64,000 nucleotides of DNA from Hypholoma sublateritium FD-334 SS-4 (lineage: Eukaryota > Basidiomycota > Agaricomycetes > Agaricales > Strophariaceae), in the NCBI GenBank assembly GCA_000827495.1, contig KN817532.1:411549-475548 (forward strand). Reading direction: 5' to 3'. Shown here piece after piece: positions 1 to 11,502 of this stretch (position 1 is the first letter of the stretch; the number at the start of each line of letters is the position of its first letter). The notes under the pieces are model-generated. The model searched no databases. It had not been told where the DNA came from and was given only the letters and a program-made list of their open reading frames with translations. The position numbers and the translations under genes were made by a program.

Positions 1-2180
1 TCGTGAATGCCGACTACCCTTCCCTCGAAAAAGTTTCCGAGTCCGCTATCAAGGAAAAGCAGAAGTTCGAAAGGTTGGTCGTTTCGAAAGAGAAGCTCCT
101 TGAGATGTTCAACGTGCGCTTTCCGTTATGCTATCCACTCCATCACTCTGAAAACGCTCATCAAATCAGTACAACAAATATAAGAAATACCTCATCGAAA
201 CCAAGGTTCCCGATGGTACCTCCACTACCGTATACCGTTGCGGACCCATGGTCGATCTCTGCGTCGGCCCGCATATTCCCCATACCGGCAAGATAAAGGC
301 CTTCATGATCACCAAGGCAGGCATTTGTTCACTCAGATATTTGGCGCCTGTATTTACTTCTAGAGTAGAACTCCGCGTCTTATTTTCTGGGAGACTCCAA
401 CAACGACTCTCTGCAGCGCATCTACGGTATCTCGTTCCCTGACAAGAAGCAATTGGCCGACTATAAGGTTTTCCTTGCCGAAGCTGCGAAGCGCGACCAT
501 CGCAAGATTGGAAAAGAGCAGGAACTGTTCTTCTTCAATGATTTGAGTCCCGGAAGCTGTTTCTTCTTGCCCCATGGTACCCGTATATACAACTCCCTTA
601 TCGAACTCATGCGCGTAAGTCGTTCACCATCTAATTCGTGGATCGGGTCGTGATCGCGTGCACAGGGTGAATACTTCAAACGTGGATACCAAGAAGGTTA
701 GTGTACTGTGGATATCTTCTATCACGGAAATTAATCGAGCTATGCATACAGTCATCTCACCCAATATGTACCACTCCAAGCTCTGGGAAACTTCGGGTCA
801 CTGGCAAAATTATAAAGATGACATGTTCGTTCTAGATATCGAAAAGGAGAAGTGGGCTCTGAAGCCTATGAACTGCCCAGGCCATTGCCTGATCTTCGAT
901 TCACGCGATCGCAGCTACAAAGAACTCCCTATCCGTATGGCAGAATTCGGGATCATCCACAGAAACGAGGCGAGCGGTGCCCTCACCGGATTGACGCGAG
1001 TGCGGAGGTTTGTGCAAGATGATACCCACGTGTTTTGCATGCCATCGCAGGTATGCTCTGCTCTTCCAACCCATCTCCCGGTGGCTCCCGACACCGAGAC
1101 CGGTCGAATGTTTGAACGGGTCCAAGCTAACTGTATGCGTCATTTTAGCTCGAGGACGAGATTAGCGCGCTGTTCGACTTCATGCAGCACATCTACGGTC
1201 TGTTCGGATTCGAGTTCCACCTCGAGCTCTCCACACGGCCGGACAACTACCTCGGCGAGATCCAGACCTGGAACGAAGCCGAATCGGTACACTCCCCTCC
1301 CTACCCCGCCCGCGCTGTGCTGACGCAGCCCCATTCTAGCAACTGACAAAGGCACTCGAGAAGCACTACCCGGGCAAGTGGGAGCTGAATCCGGGCGACG
1401 GCGCGTTTTACGGGCCGAAGATCGACATTACGATCAGCGACGCGCTGCGACGCAAGTTCCAGTGCGCGACGATCCAGCTTGACTTCCAGCTGCCGGAGCG
1501 CTTCAACCTGCGCTTCCGCTCTGCGGATGAGGCTGTCATGGCGCGCCCGGTCATCATCCACCGCGCGATCCTCGGCAGCTTGGAGCGCTTCATCGCCATT
1601 ATCACAGAACACTTTGCTGGGAAGTGGTGAGTGCTCGGCCTGCCATGTATGTAGGATTACAGGCGGACGCTGACCCCCGCGCGTGTGCTGTTTAGGCCGT
1701 TTTGGATCTCGCCACGCCAGGTGCTTGTCATTCCGGTTGCCGCACCCTATGTATGTGTACCTTGTTTTCCGAACGTCGGCGCCCACGCGCTAAATATGAC
1801 ATGTTATGCCGTCCCACAGAAAGAGTACGCCGCAGAGATTGCTGCGCGCCTTGACAGCTTTGGGCTGTTCGCCGACGTGGACAACGGCGAGAACACGCTA
1901 CCTAAGAAGATTCGCAACGGCGAGATTGCGCAGTACAACTTTATCCTTGGTACGCACTGCTTTTCCTTTCATGTTACTTGTTTCGGCGGGCGCTGACGCC
2001 CGTGTGTGCGCCGCGCCGGTAGTCGTGGGCCAAGAAGAACTCGACGCGCGCTCTGTGAATGTGCGCAACCGCGACGACATCGGCACGAAGGCGAAGGGCG
2101 AGATGGTCGCGCTCGACACGATCGTCGAGGGACTCGTCACACTGAAGAAGTCACGCAGCCTGGTGAACAAGGTTGTGTAG
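1..2180 (+). CDS. THS1: Cytoplasmic threonyl-tRNA synthetase, 3' part (5' end outside window)
   Basis: Charges tRNA-Thr with threonine using ATP. The window opens inside the gene. The exons read, in order: the second additional (editing-type) domain with [19 protein letters not shown]; the class II catalytic core with the zinc-ligand segment [13 protein letters not shown] and motif 2 [20 protein letters not shown] followed by [11 protein letters not shown]; the motif 3 region ending [16 protein letters not shown]; and a C-terminal anticodon-binding domain that begins [12 protein letters not shown] and ends [10 protein letters not shown] before TAG at 2178-2180. At least eight short GT..AG introns separate the exons, for example around 107-167 and 1626-1694. 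Family identity is certain; only the exact intron borders and the missing N terminus are open. The next gene is convergent. Confidence 0.96.
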
Positions 2181-3259
2181 AGAAATACGGATAAGGATAG
2201 TAGCTATGTACAAATTAAATCTCATGACATTTGTTTGCTGGGCGCTCTGCGCCCTGTGCTCACAATCCGGGAATCCGCGATGATACATTAGTTTCTGAGA
2301 GCGGGGATACCTTGGTTTCTGCATAAGAGATAGATCGGCGGCGAGTGCGATTGTGCGGTATTATTAATATTCAGGTATGTTTTTTCTTGTATGATTTACA
2401 GCCTCGCTTTCCCAACAGACAGTGGAATATGTCGGTAGAACCCCAAATGTGCAGTGCATCAGTGTCGGGTAGGGGCCCCTTTTTTTGTAGCGGCGCCCGG
2501 CCGATATCCGGAATCCGCAGTGGTATGGGGTCAGGCAGACGCCATTTTCCTGCAGCACCGGTACTCGCCTCGCAACATGGGAGCCTTGTGAAACCTACAA
2601 TTTATCCAAAAGGAGTCGCCATCGTGCACCTGCCCACCCTCTCCGCTCACAAGCCATTAGCACCGCCGAGCTGGACCTTGTATCGGGGTGGGGGTGTTAT
2701 AAATGCTGTTGGTAGCATGATGTGCGGGCGCTACAACTCCAGTATGTCACTTCTTTCATACCTTCTTACCCGAAAGTAATCTGTGGACGCGGCAGTAACT
2801 AGATCTGAGGGTGGTCACGGCCATTGTACTCGGAACTAGTTTCCATCTATCTTTTCTCAGTTTGCCTTGTCATACACAGGCTGCTGGCCGCCTCTAACGT
2901 CAACTTCCACTCGACCTCTCGCCGTCCACCGTACAGTAGTCGTCAGTCCACGTCGGCCAGAAGGTTAATGTCACCCATAGCATCACCCTTCCTTTGTCCC
3001 TCGCCTTTGAGACCATCTACAAGTGGGTATTATTGACCCGACGGAGGACAGCACGCCCTGTAGTACGCCCTATCCCACCTCATCTCAAGCCTTTTTCCGT
3101 CCCAATTCCGTACGCTTTTCCTGGCTCGCTTATCAAGGAGAATATCAATGAGGAGGCCATGCGCAAGGAAAGTGCTATGCGTGTCATTATATCCCTTAAA
3201 AATACGTACATCTACAGATATTATCTATTACATTACATAGTCGAGTATCTTCCCCTCCA
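2181..3259. other. Intergenic region between convergent genes
   Basis: No gene can be supported here. There is a stretch around 2880-3170 with scattered coding-like words (for example GQKVNVTHSITLPLSLAFETIYKW in one frame), but it is interrupted by stops and matches no family I recognise, so it may be an old gene relic. A TATAAA at about 2698 leads into nothing recognisable. Confidence 0.4.
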
Positions 3260-6200
3260 TTAGGCAGCGTGATCAACCTGCTCCACCCGCCACACCTTGA
3301 TAACGCCTGCGCGATCGCCACTTATGATCCCGCCCCGGAATGGCGAGTCAATGGAGGCCAGCGTGGTAATCACGTCCTGATGACTTTTCAGGAGGTTTTG
3401 CTGACTATGGGTGATCAGCGAGATGCGCTGCGGCGGTCGGTTCGCGGATGCGCCTGCTGGCGTACGGGGCCATGTTTCGACAAACGTGGACACACTACCG
3501 TTGGTCGTAGCCGTCCTGTACATAGTATATGAGCAACGAGAATCGATAGTAGAGTTTGTATGAGACGACTCACGTGTAAGCAGGTTTCTCCTGCTCTGCC
3601 TCCAGGCCGCTGAGCACCACCGTACGGTCAAACTTAGCGAGGTCCCACAGACGCAGCTTCTGGTCTTCAGAGCCTGTGATCATGAACCCGCGTCCCGCGG
3701 CATGGCGGGAGGCTGCACTCGGATCCACTTCGCCGAAGTCCGACCGTGGGACATTCGAATATCCTGCGAAGTCAGACCCGATTATTAACGCCCGTACGTC
3801 CGGCGCAGGGGGGCGCGGTGCTTCATCTCGTCGCGACTGGCGCACTAGGTCGTCGAATTCGCCGTTGTTCTGCCGTAACCGCACCAGCGCGGCAATCGCC
3901 GCAGCCGGTGTCGTCTGTGCATCGGGACCCACAAGTGCCTTCGGCTCGGGAATGGCGTCCGTAATGGATCCAGTCCGGGTGGCAAACGTCTCGACGAGTG
4001 TCGCATTTTCAATGTCCCAAACTTCGATTAAATGCGTGAACGAGCGATCCGTGGTCTTCCGCGACGCTTCGAGGGCGACAACAATCCACTTGCCACGTCC
4101 TTTTGTGGGATGCACGACGCACTGGTGGATTCGTGTAGACATTCCACCTGATGCGGCGCCTGCATGCCAGCTCCGGATGAGCAGTCCAAACCTCTTGTCC
4201 CAGAGGGTAAGAACTCCAGTTGATGTTCCAACCACAACCCAAGCTTTCTTCCGATCGAGACATAGCGACGTGATAGGTCCGTAATGTCGCGGATTTTCCA
4301 TCCGTTGCAGGACACGCATCGTCTGTAGATCCAGTACTGTGATAACCGAATGTGTAGTGGCGTACATGAGGTTTGACGATGTGTCTGAAATAAGTATGGT
4401 CAGCTATCAGGAGCAAAGGAAAAATTCTGTAATATACCTGTGTTATAATGTGTCATACAAGTTATATATTCGCCCACATTATCAACTCGATGCTCGCGGA
4501 TGACTTGCAGTTTATTGTACTTCGGCAGCGCAGTGGATTGTGCAATATGCACACGGACAACATGCAGGCTTCCATCATCCGCGGCGCTGGCAAAACAGTG
4601 GACACCCTCCAAAATGCACACACACTTGACCTTCGCGTGATGCTGTCCATACGTATGCCTCGGCTTGCTGGTGACGTTGCGCTCTAAACGCGCCGTGTCC
4701 CACACCTTCACCGTCTTGTCGTCCGACGCGGACACAAAGAACATGTGGTCGGGCGATACCGCAAGGCCTGTGACTGCGTCCGAGTGGGACGTTATGTTTG
4801 CAATGAGGTTCGCCTCAACTTTTCTGTGTGCAGCATCGCGCGAGGAGAAGTTCTGCCGGCCAATATTGCGCCGCCGAATAGGTCCCTCATGTACTCTCGG
4901 CCCAAAGTCGTGCTGCAGTTCGCGATTATTGTCCAAATATAGGCCCTCCAGAAGGTTGCTGATTCCGCGCTCCTGGCCATCTACAACTGAATGAGGATTG
5001 TCGACGTGAAGAGAATATATAATACTTACCGTAAGTCGAAATCGCCAGGGACGACGGACTGCGCAACGCGCGGGGCCCGCGGATCGTCGCCGACATCGTC
5101 ATAGGGGACGACCTCCCCGACTCGTCCGGCGAGCTTTCCGAGCGAATGTTGAAATGCGCCTCCAGCAGCCCAGTTGCATTGGCCCTCGACGAGCCAATCG
5201 CAGGCGCCGCCTTTTGGCCATCGGTACTGCCTACCTGCAGGCGAGTCGAAGAGCGGAACGCGACCGAGTTCGTGGTTGAAACAATCGACTCTGTCGGGCT
5301 TGGAGGGCGATCTGGGTGCCCGAGTGCAGCATTAGGAGCAGATAACGATGTCGTCGAGGAGTTTGCAGCTGGGGACAGCAAAGCACGGCTGTCGCGGGGC
5401 GTGTTGGCCAGGCTTAGCGAGGACCCCGATGCGTTGATCGTCGCCAGCCGCCTTCGGAGATCCTCAAATGGCGCTCCGCTTCCATCCCCGCTGGCCCCTC
5501 TGATTACCCGCGAGGGGCTGAGAATGGGCGGCCGCGACGCAATCGACGTGTTTGATCTGCGCGACGACAGCGTCGGGAACCGGGACCGCGTTGTGGTGCC
5601 CGCGTCGCTCTGCCGTGCTTTTAGGAATACGGTCTGCGGTACCACACCTAGTTTTTGCAGTTCGATGTTGCCCACAACCTTGAGACTCATTCCTGTGTCG
5701 GGCTCGGAACTAAGCCGGGACGCGAAGCTTGCGGTGGCATTTGCGAGCTTGAGCGTGTAGTCACGGAGCGCCAGGAGCTTGGTCTCGTCGCTGGTGGTCA
5801 TGCCCAGCGCTTGCAACTTTGCCAGATATCCATCGTCTCTATTTTTAGAAAGCGGGTCAGTAAAACGACGGATCAGGTATTCCAATATACTGACTCCTCT
5901 GACTTGGTCCTGGATATTGCGCTGTTTCCGGCCTTTCGCATCGAAATAACACTTTCCCGGGGTGATTCCACCTTATTCGCAGATCGTCGCGGTCCTTTCC
6001 AAAAAATTGACTTTTCCGATTTCATTGCCCATTGCACAGCAGCATCCAAAATTTGCCTTGGAAGCTAAACAGATATGTATGAGAAACAATCAGATCATGA
6101 GCGCTTGCAGAGCACGCACTGGAGGTTTCATGGCAGCCAGTAAACTCTGTTCATCAATCTCGACTATGTCTGATTTCAAGAAATGCCGTAAGGATGGATA

Positions 6201-9068
6201 TAGAATACACCAGATATCACTCGGGGGAAGATGTTGTGCAGCGGATGCAATGAACGCTGCGGCTCCTGGATGCTCATTGTGGGTTTAGCATACTTAAACA
6301 CGTTTCGAAGCCATCGCGCACGCACCTTGCCGTATCCAAATATTTGGGTGATACAAAAATCCAAGTGTCGCGCTCATCAGTTCCCAGATTCGCATTTTCT
6401 GAAACAGGCCCAATTCGCATAGACTGGTCAGGGCGAACAAGACCTTAGCTACTACGGATTCCTCGACATCTACACCGCATATCAGCACAGTCGATTCGAT
6501 TACGCAATAAAAAACATACCTGATAATGCCTGTACCATGAGTGGTAAGATATATTCCTCTAAGCTTCGCCCTCCGGCACAAGCAGCAACGTCTACGATGC
6601 TCTCGAAGAAAGCATAGCGCAACAGCCAATCCCGATCGTTCAAGTAGGTGATCATATGGCTCAATAAAACGTCGTTTGTTTTCTGGCGACCCAAGAATAT
6701 GCAGAGTGACGATATGTCGTGAAGGATGGCCCGCTTCACGATGCTGGACGGGTCCATGAGCAGCGCGGATAAGTGTTCTTGGATATGACCTTGTAGTTCT
6801 TGCATGCTCGCATCGAATGATATCTGAAGACCAATGGCGATGAGTACAATGTCGGAAATGTACACAATAGCGTTCAGACCTCGAAATTTGCACTTTCATA
6901 TTCATGCGCTTCGGCGGTCAGCTGAAAAGCGCCGTGTGCTTTGAGTGCCTGACCCATCTCGAGATAGCGAACGGCAGTGTCCGCAAGGCGCGCAATGCAC
7001 TGTGCATATGTGCATCGGACAAAGACCTCGGGATCTTGCGCTAGGTGTTTGATATTCGGGATGATGTATTCCGGGAAGACGGATACGTTGGACGGTGTAA
7101 TCACAGAGACCAGCATGAGCTACAATATACAAATCAATTCAATTCAAAAGAGATAGAAGGAATAGACGGCGACTTACGACTTGCATTAATGTCCGCAGGG
7201 CGGCAGACCGAACGAGAGGCGCCTCGTCGTGCAGAAGTTCTACGATGTACGGAACCATGCGGTCCAGTTTAGCTTCGTCTGTCAAGCGACATGCCAGTGC
7301 AAGGAAGACGTCGAGGGCGCGGACTTTGGAACTCGGAAGGCTGCAATTGCGGATATTGGCAGTGACCAGCGCGAGGATAATAAGGGCCGGGCCGTCTTAT
7401 TCGAAATTAGTTGTCTGTATTGCATCAATGGCAATCTGCACTGACCTTCTGTCGCTGCAAACCTCCCATCATGAACGGAGGCGCGGAGGCTGGAGTCGCG
7501 GTTGGGAATGTGAAGCTCGACGGGTAGGATGTCCTACTTGAAATATGAACACGGAAAATCTCCCATTATTTACCTCGAACGACGCACCTGGAATGGTTTT
7601 GACGCCGAGCTTGTTGAATGCATGTATTCGACCTTGACGGGCGCGTCGGCTGAGGGATTGGATTCTGGCGCGATGTAAGGTTCGATGCTCTCGTAATCTG
7701 CCCAGATCCGCTCTAATCTGTGGTCAGAATCGCTAGGGAGCAAGTCCGTCTTCACTTCATTGGTGGTCTTCAGTGGACTCGACGTGGTGGGACGAACGGT
7801 GCCCGCAACTGACGGTGGGTGCGATGGCTGGTTCGCGTGGGTGATGGTCTGGGGATTGTTTATGGCGAGTGATTCGTTCGAAAGTTCATTGATGGAGGAG
7901 ACATAGTTGTGGAGGAAAGAGTAAAAGCATTCGGGGAAGACAGCCCCGCGTGACGTGTGTAGTAGCGTGTCGAAGGTCGGCCGGTCGGCGGGATCGAGGC
8001 TGATCATTTGTTTGATGAGGGTCTACTATACCCAATGAACGAGAAGAAATGGAAGAGAGAAGGATACACACCTCGACGCCCTCGTCTTCAATTGCGGCTA
8101 GGTGCCCGTCGACTTTGTATTCCCCTTCCCGGTATTTGAAGAGTTGGCTCAGGGTGAATAGCGGCGCGCCTTCCAAAAACAACTCTGCAATGACACAGCC
8201 GGCACTGAAACAGTCCATTGCCTCTGTGACTTTCCCGTCGCGCTTTCCTTCGACTTCGTCCATAGCAATCCGTGATTTCTTGGCGCTGATTTCGGGATTG
8301 TTCTCCTGCGTGTAGAAGCGCTCGGGGGCGAGGTAGCATGTACGCCGTCCGGACATGTCGAAGAAGAAGGAAAAGTCGGCAGGATCATCAAGGGGGAGGT
8401 AAGTAGGTTTATATGACGCGAAATCTGTGAGGTAGATCCAATTCCATGAAGTCACAAGTATGTTCTCGGACTTGATGTCTCCATGAGAGACCTTTCTGTT
8501 GCGGGCGTCGCGCAGTGCGTTCAAGAGCTGAAAAGAGATCCATTTCTTTTCGACTACACTAAGAAATGGCCTCGTACTAAGAAATAGTGAGCATCGTCAG
8601 ATATCCAGAAGTGCACACGACACACCTGATGCGGTCATAGAGACTGCTTGCTACCCATTGCCTAATGATGTAACCAGCCTTCTCCGTCTCCACAAAGGTC
8701 TGAGAGTTATACACGTTTGGAATGTCGAGTAAAGCTTCTCTATCCACTGTGAATAATGTCAATATATGATTCCCAGTGAGATAGGGCTGTACGCTTACTC
8801 TTCAACCGACGGTGGTGCGTTCTCAGCGACACACCGGGATCAGGCTTGACGAATATCTTCACGACAAGATATCCATTGCGGTGGCGGCATTTCACTGTCT
8901 TCAGAAAGCGTGCTGATCCAAGACTGTGCCAAAGTGAGCACAAACATACCAGATATGATGAATGCCTTACTTCTTTTCGAATATAATATCTCCTCCAAGT
9001 TCAGCGACGAACGAGTCCAATGCCACGGTGGTACGCGTCAAGGACGAGCCCGAATGCACGTTCCCCAT
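3260..9068 (-). CDS. VPS15: VPS15: regulatory protein kinase of the Vps34 PI3-kinase complex
   Basis: Membrane-anchored regulatory subunit that recruits and activates the PI3-kinase Vps34 for vacuolar sorting and autophagy. The start at 9066-9068 gives MGNVHSGSS, a Gly-2 N-myristoylation signal as in known Vps15. The kinase domain follows: RFLKTVKCRHRNGYLVVKIFVKP (VAIK-like Lys), AGYIIRQWVASSLYDRI, the catalytic loop HGDIKSENILVTSWNW and TDFASY in place of DFG, then RRTCYLAPERF, all typical of this divergent kinase. The middle (about 7530-6290) is helical HEAT-type repeat, including FLYHPNIWIRQGA. The C-terminal part (about 4940-3260) is a WD40 propeller with repeats such as HSDAVTGLAVSPDHMFFVSASDDKTVKVWD and GSEDQKLRLWDLAKFDRTVVLSG, ending RAGVIKVWRVEQVDHAA. 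Roughly 1,500 residues after removal of many short introns, the usual family length. A low-complexity Ser/Pro linker (about 5750-5100) separates HEAT and WD40 parts. Confidence 0.96.
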
Positions 9069-9455
9069 GAACGGGCTGCTCGTGGCGCAACGAAGGCTTT
9101 CCGAAATGTGGCACGCGGCGGGAGGAGGAAGTGGCAGTTGATGTACAGGTTGCACCAATTCGGCAAGGTCGAGTCAAGCGCCTGATTTGGAGAGGACCCC
9201 GACCACCGCCACTTTATGTGAAGGCTCGTCAAGTTTCGAGACGACTCGGACTTCAAGGCCACATACTCGAAGATACAAGCATTATGCGAGATGTACGATG
9301 TAATAATGATCCACAAAGATTTTCTCTCTTTTTATTACAACAGTGGGATATTACAATACTTGTACTTACATGCGCTTACGACTCTGGGTAGAACTTAGAA
9401 GTTTAGAACTCATTGTGCCAGTGGAGAGTTCTTGTAAGTGTGCCAGCGATGGTGC
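9069..9455. other. Intergenic region, VPS15 promoter side
   Basis: 387 bp between the VPS15 start and the 3' end of the oxygenase gene, both on the minus strand. No gene, repeat or clear promoter motif seen. Confidence 0.5.
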
Positions 9456-11010
9456 TCAATGATAATGGCGAATCTGTGGGTGCAGATGAGTGTCGTTTCA
9501 GGCGGCCAGAGATGACTCAAGAAGAAACAAACAAACCTGGATCCCATTCAAAATTTCTATGTCATACTCTTCGCCTTTGGTGAATTCAGATGTTCCATAG
9601 CTTTTTACTCGCGCTTTCTCCCACCTGTTTTGAAGATTTATTAGGGCCATTGAAATTTACAAGTCGCACCCGCTTACTCGTCACTGGTTGGAATAACATC
9701 GTCGAAGACCTTTCGCCCTTCTTCGTGTACCTTTTTACTTGGGAAAAGGTCCAATTTCACGCCGTCAAGCAAGTGTGCAAAGTGGAATACTCCCAGCCGA
9801 CGGATGGCTTGCTGATCTTTGGGAGGGCGAACAACTGATTTTAGATAAGATTAGTTGAAAATCGAACAGATGAATTATGGACAAACCGCGGTGCATGGTA
9901 CCCCTCAGTACCCCACCGCTCATGAAGGAGAGCTGGTCACCGATATTTATGATATACCCATTTTCTTTGTGTTTAACGTATCGCCAGACGTTGTCGGGCA
10001 TCAGGACTTGGAGGGCGGTAATTGGCTGCGATACCAGACAGCTGATGCTGTTGAAGTCGGTGTGGCCAGTGAGCATCACCCCGTTGGTCCCTGCCGCCTC
10101 TTCAGCAGTTAGAGGATCATATATCATGTACCGAAAAAGCTGTACGTGTTTTAGGACCCAGTAGATTCCGAGAGGATAACACGTACATCGTCTCCTTTTT
10201 CGCCATCGTCCGTTTGGTGCAATCGCCACAGATATCCTTCCTCGAGACCTAAGACTGCGTCGATGAGCGCTGATACGCGCTTGAGAACTTTGGTCCGACT
10301 TTCCTGAGGATATGTTGGTATATACTGGAGTAGAAGAAGAATCAACTCACTTCAAGGAAGGCCTTCACTTCTTCAACATGCGGTTGAAGAGCTTCCGGGT
10401 GACCTGTCGCAGGGTCGATCCTAGAGGAGAATCAGAACCGTCCGCCTGCGCGGCTTCACAAGTTCTAGCTCACTGATTCAGGTAGAAATTATATTGCTCG
10501 ATTCTATCGCGAATGCCATTGTTTATTTCCCAGTAGCTTTGCAACTAAAGACCGGTTACAAGGAGACAGGATGAAGAGGTTGAAAGCGCCTACCTTGTAG
10601 CCTTTGAACGAGCCTTTCTCCTTGATGGGTGCCACCAGCCGCTCCTTTTCATCGCGCGGGACTTTGTCAAAGGCTATTTCACCCAACGCAAATTGACGGT
10701 TGATCTGAGGAATATCGTATGTTAGCGCCCGGATGATGAGGAAAGGCTTGGCGCGACTTGCTGTTTTCGGGTCGATGCCGTGACCAACAACGTAAAAGAA
10801 ACCATCACGTTCCAGCGCCGTCCGCACGGTGTCGACCAGCTCTTGTCGGTGAGATTCGTACTTGGACAAATCCACAGTCAAGATGTCCGCCCATTCGACG
10901 CTCTCCTTGGTCACTGCAGGTGGCTCCCAAACAGGCAGTTCAATGGGAACTTTGCCATAAGCGGACAAAGTGGCGCTCGAGGCGGTGGATGTGGTGGTAG
11001 TAGTCGCCAT
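9456..11010 (-). CDS. 2-oxoglutarate/Fe(II)-dependent oxygenase (isopenicillin-N-synthase-like fold)
   Basis: Non-heme iron dioxygenase that would couple 2-oxoglutarate decarboxylation to oxidation of an unknown small molecule. It starts at 11008-11010 with a Ser/Thr-rich tail (MATTTTTSTASS), then the DIOX_N module (LTVDLSKYESHRQELVDTVRTALERDGFFYVVGHGID), then the catalytic domain with the facial triad HTDF (His and Asp) and, after an intron, TMHR (second His). The 2OG-binding region reads RRLGVFHFAHL, a form common in fungal members. The last exon adds only IRHYH before TGA at 9456-9458 (intron with AG at about 9474-9475). Several introns, about 370-380 residues. Substrate cannot be told from sequence. 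It is divergently placed to the urea transporter gene. Confidence 0.9.
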
Positions 11011-11502
11011 CGCAAGTTTACTGTGGATCGACGGCTTTCCGCTCCTGTCTTATCTTATATTCCTGAAGAGTGTTCTCCGGCCTGCGGACCCGACATGAAA
11101 TCTCATGAAATGCCTTCGACTCTTCGTTGCGTCAAGAGGATACTTCGTGGCGCCAACGGAAGCGCCGAGCACGCAATCTGGCTCTTTTCCAATCTTTTTC
11201 ATAAAGAAATCCTTGGCCTAGCCTGTGGGACATATATCGGCCTGATATCACGTCTTTCTGTTGATTCTCGAAGTCTCTTGCCACTCACTGGTCAGCGGAG
11301 CTCTAGATGCTCCTTTCGCCCCTTATCTCGCTGTGGTTAGGGACCGAATGTAGCCAGCCAGGATGTTGCGACATTTGTGTGCGAATATCGAATTCAAATT
11401 CGTGCTGGCGCAATCTGCAGATTCGGCAGGTGCTGATTCGCTGCAGTCCGGGATACATATAGGACGAGCATTTGCCTTAGACAGTTCAACACCCAGACCG
11501 AC
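11011..11502. other. Divergent promoter region between oxygenase and urea transporter genes
   Basis: 492 bp shared upstream region of two divergent genes. GATA-core words occur, as expected by chance and also for nitrogen-regulated fungal promoters; no site stands out enough to call. Confidence 0.4.

Noticed and set aside
2345..2779. 144-codon plus-strand frame downstream of the threonyl-tRNA synthetase gene
   Set aside because: Low-quality composition, no motif, no conserved intron structure; more likely 3' flank.
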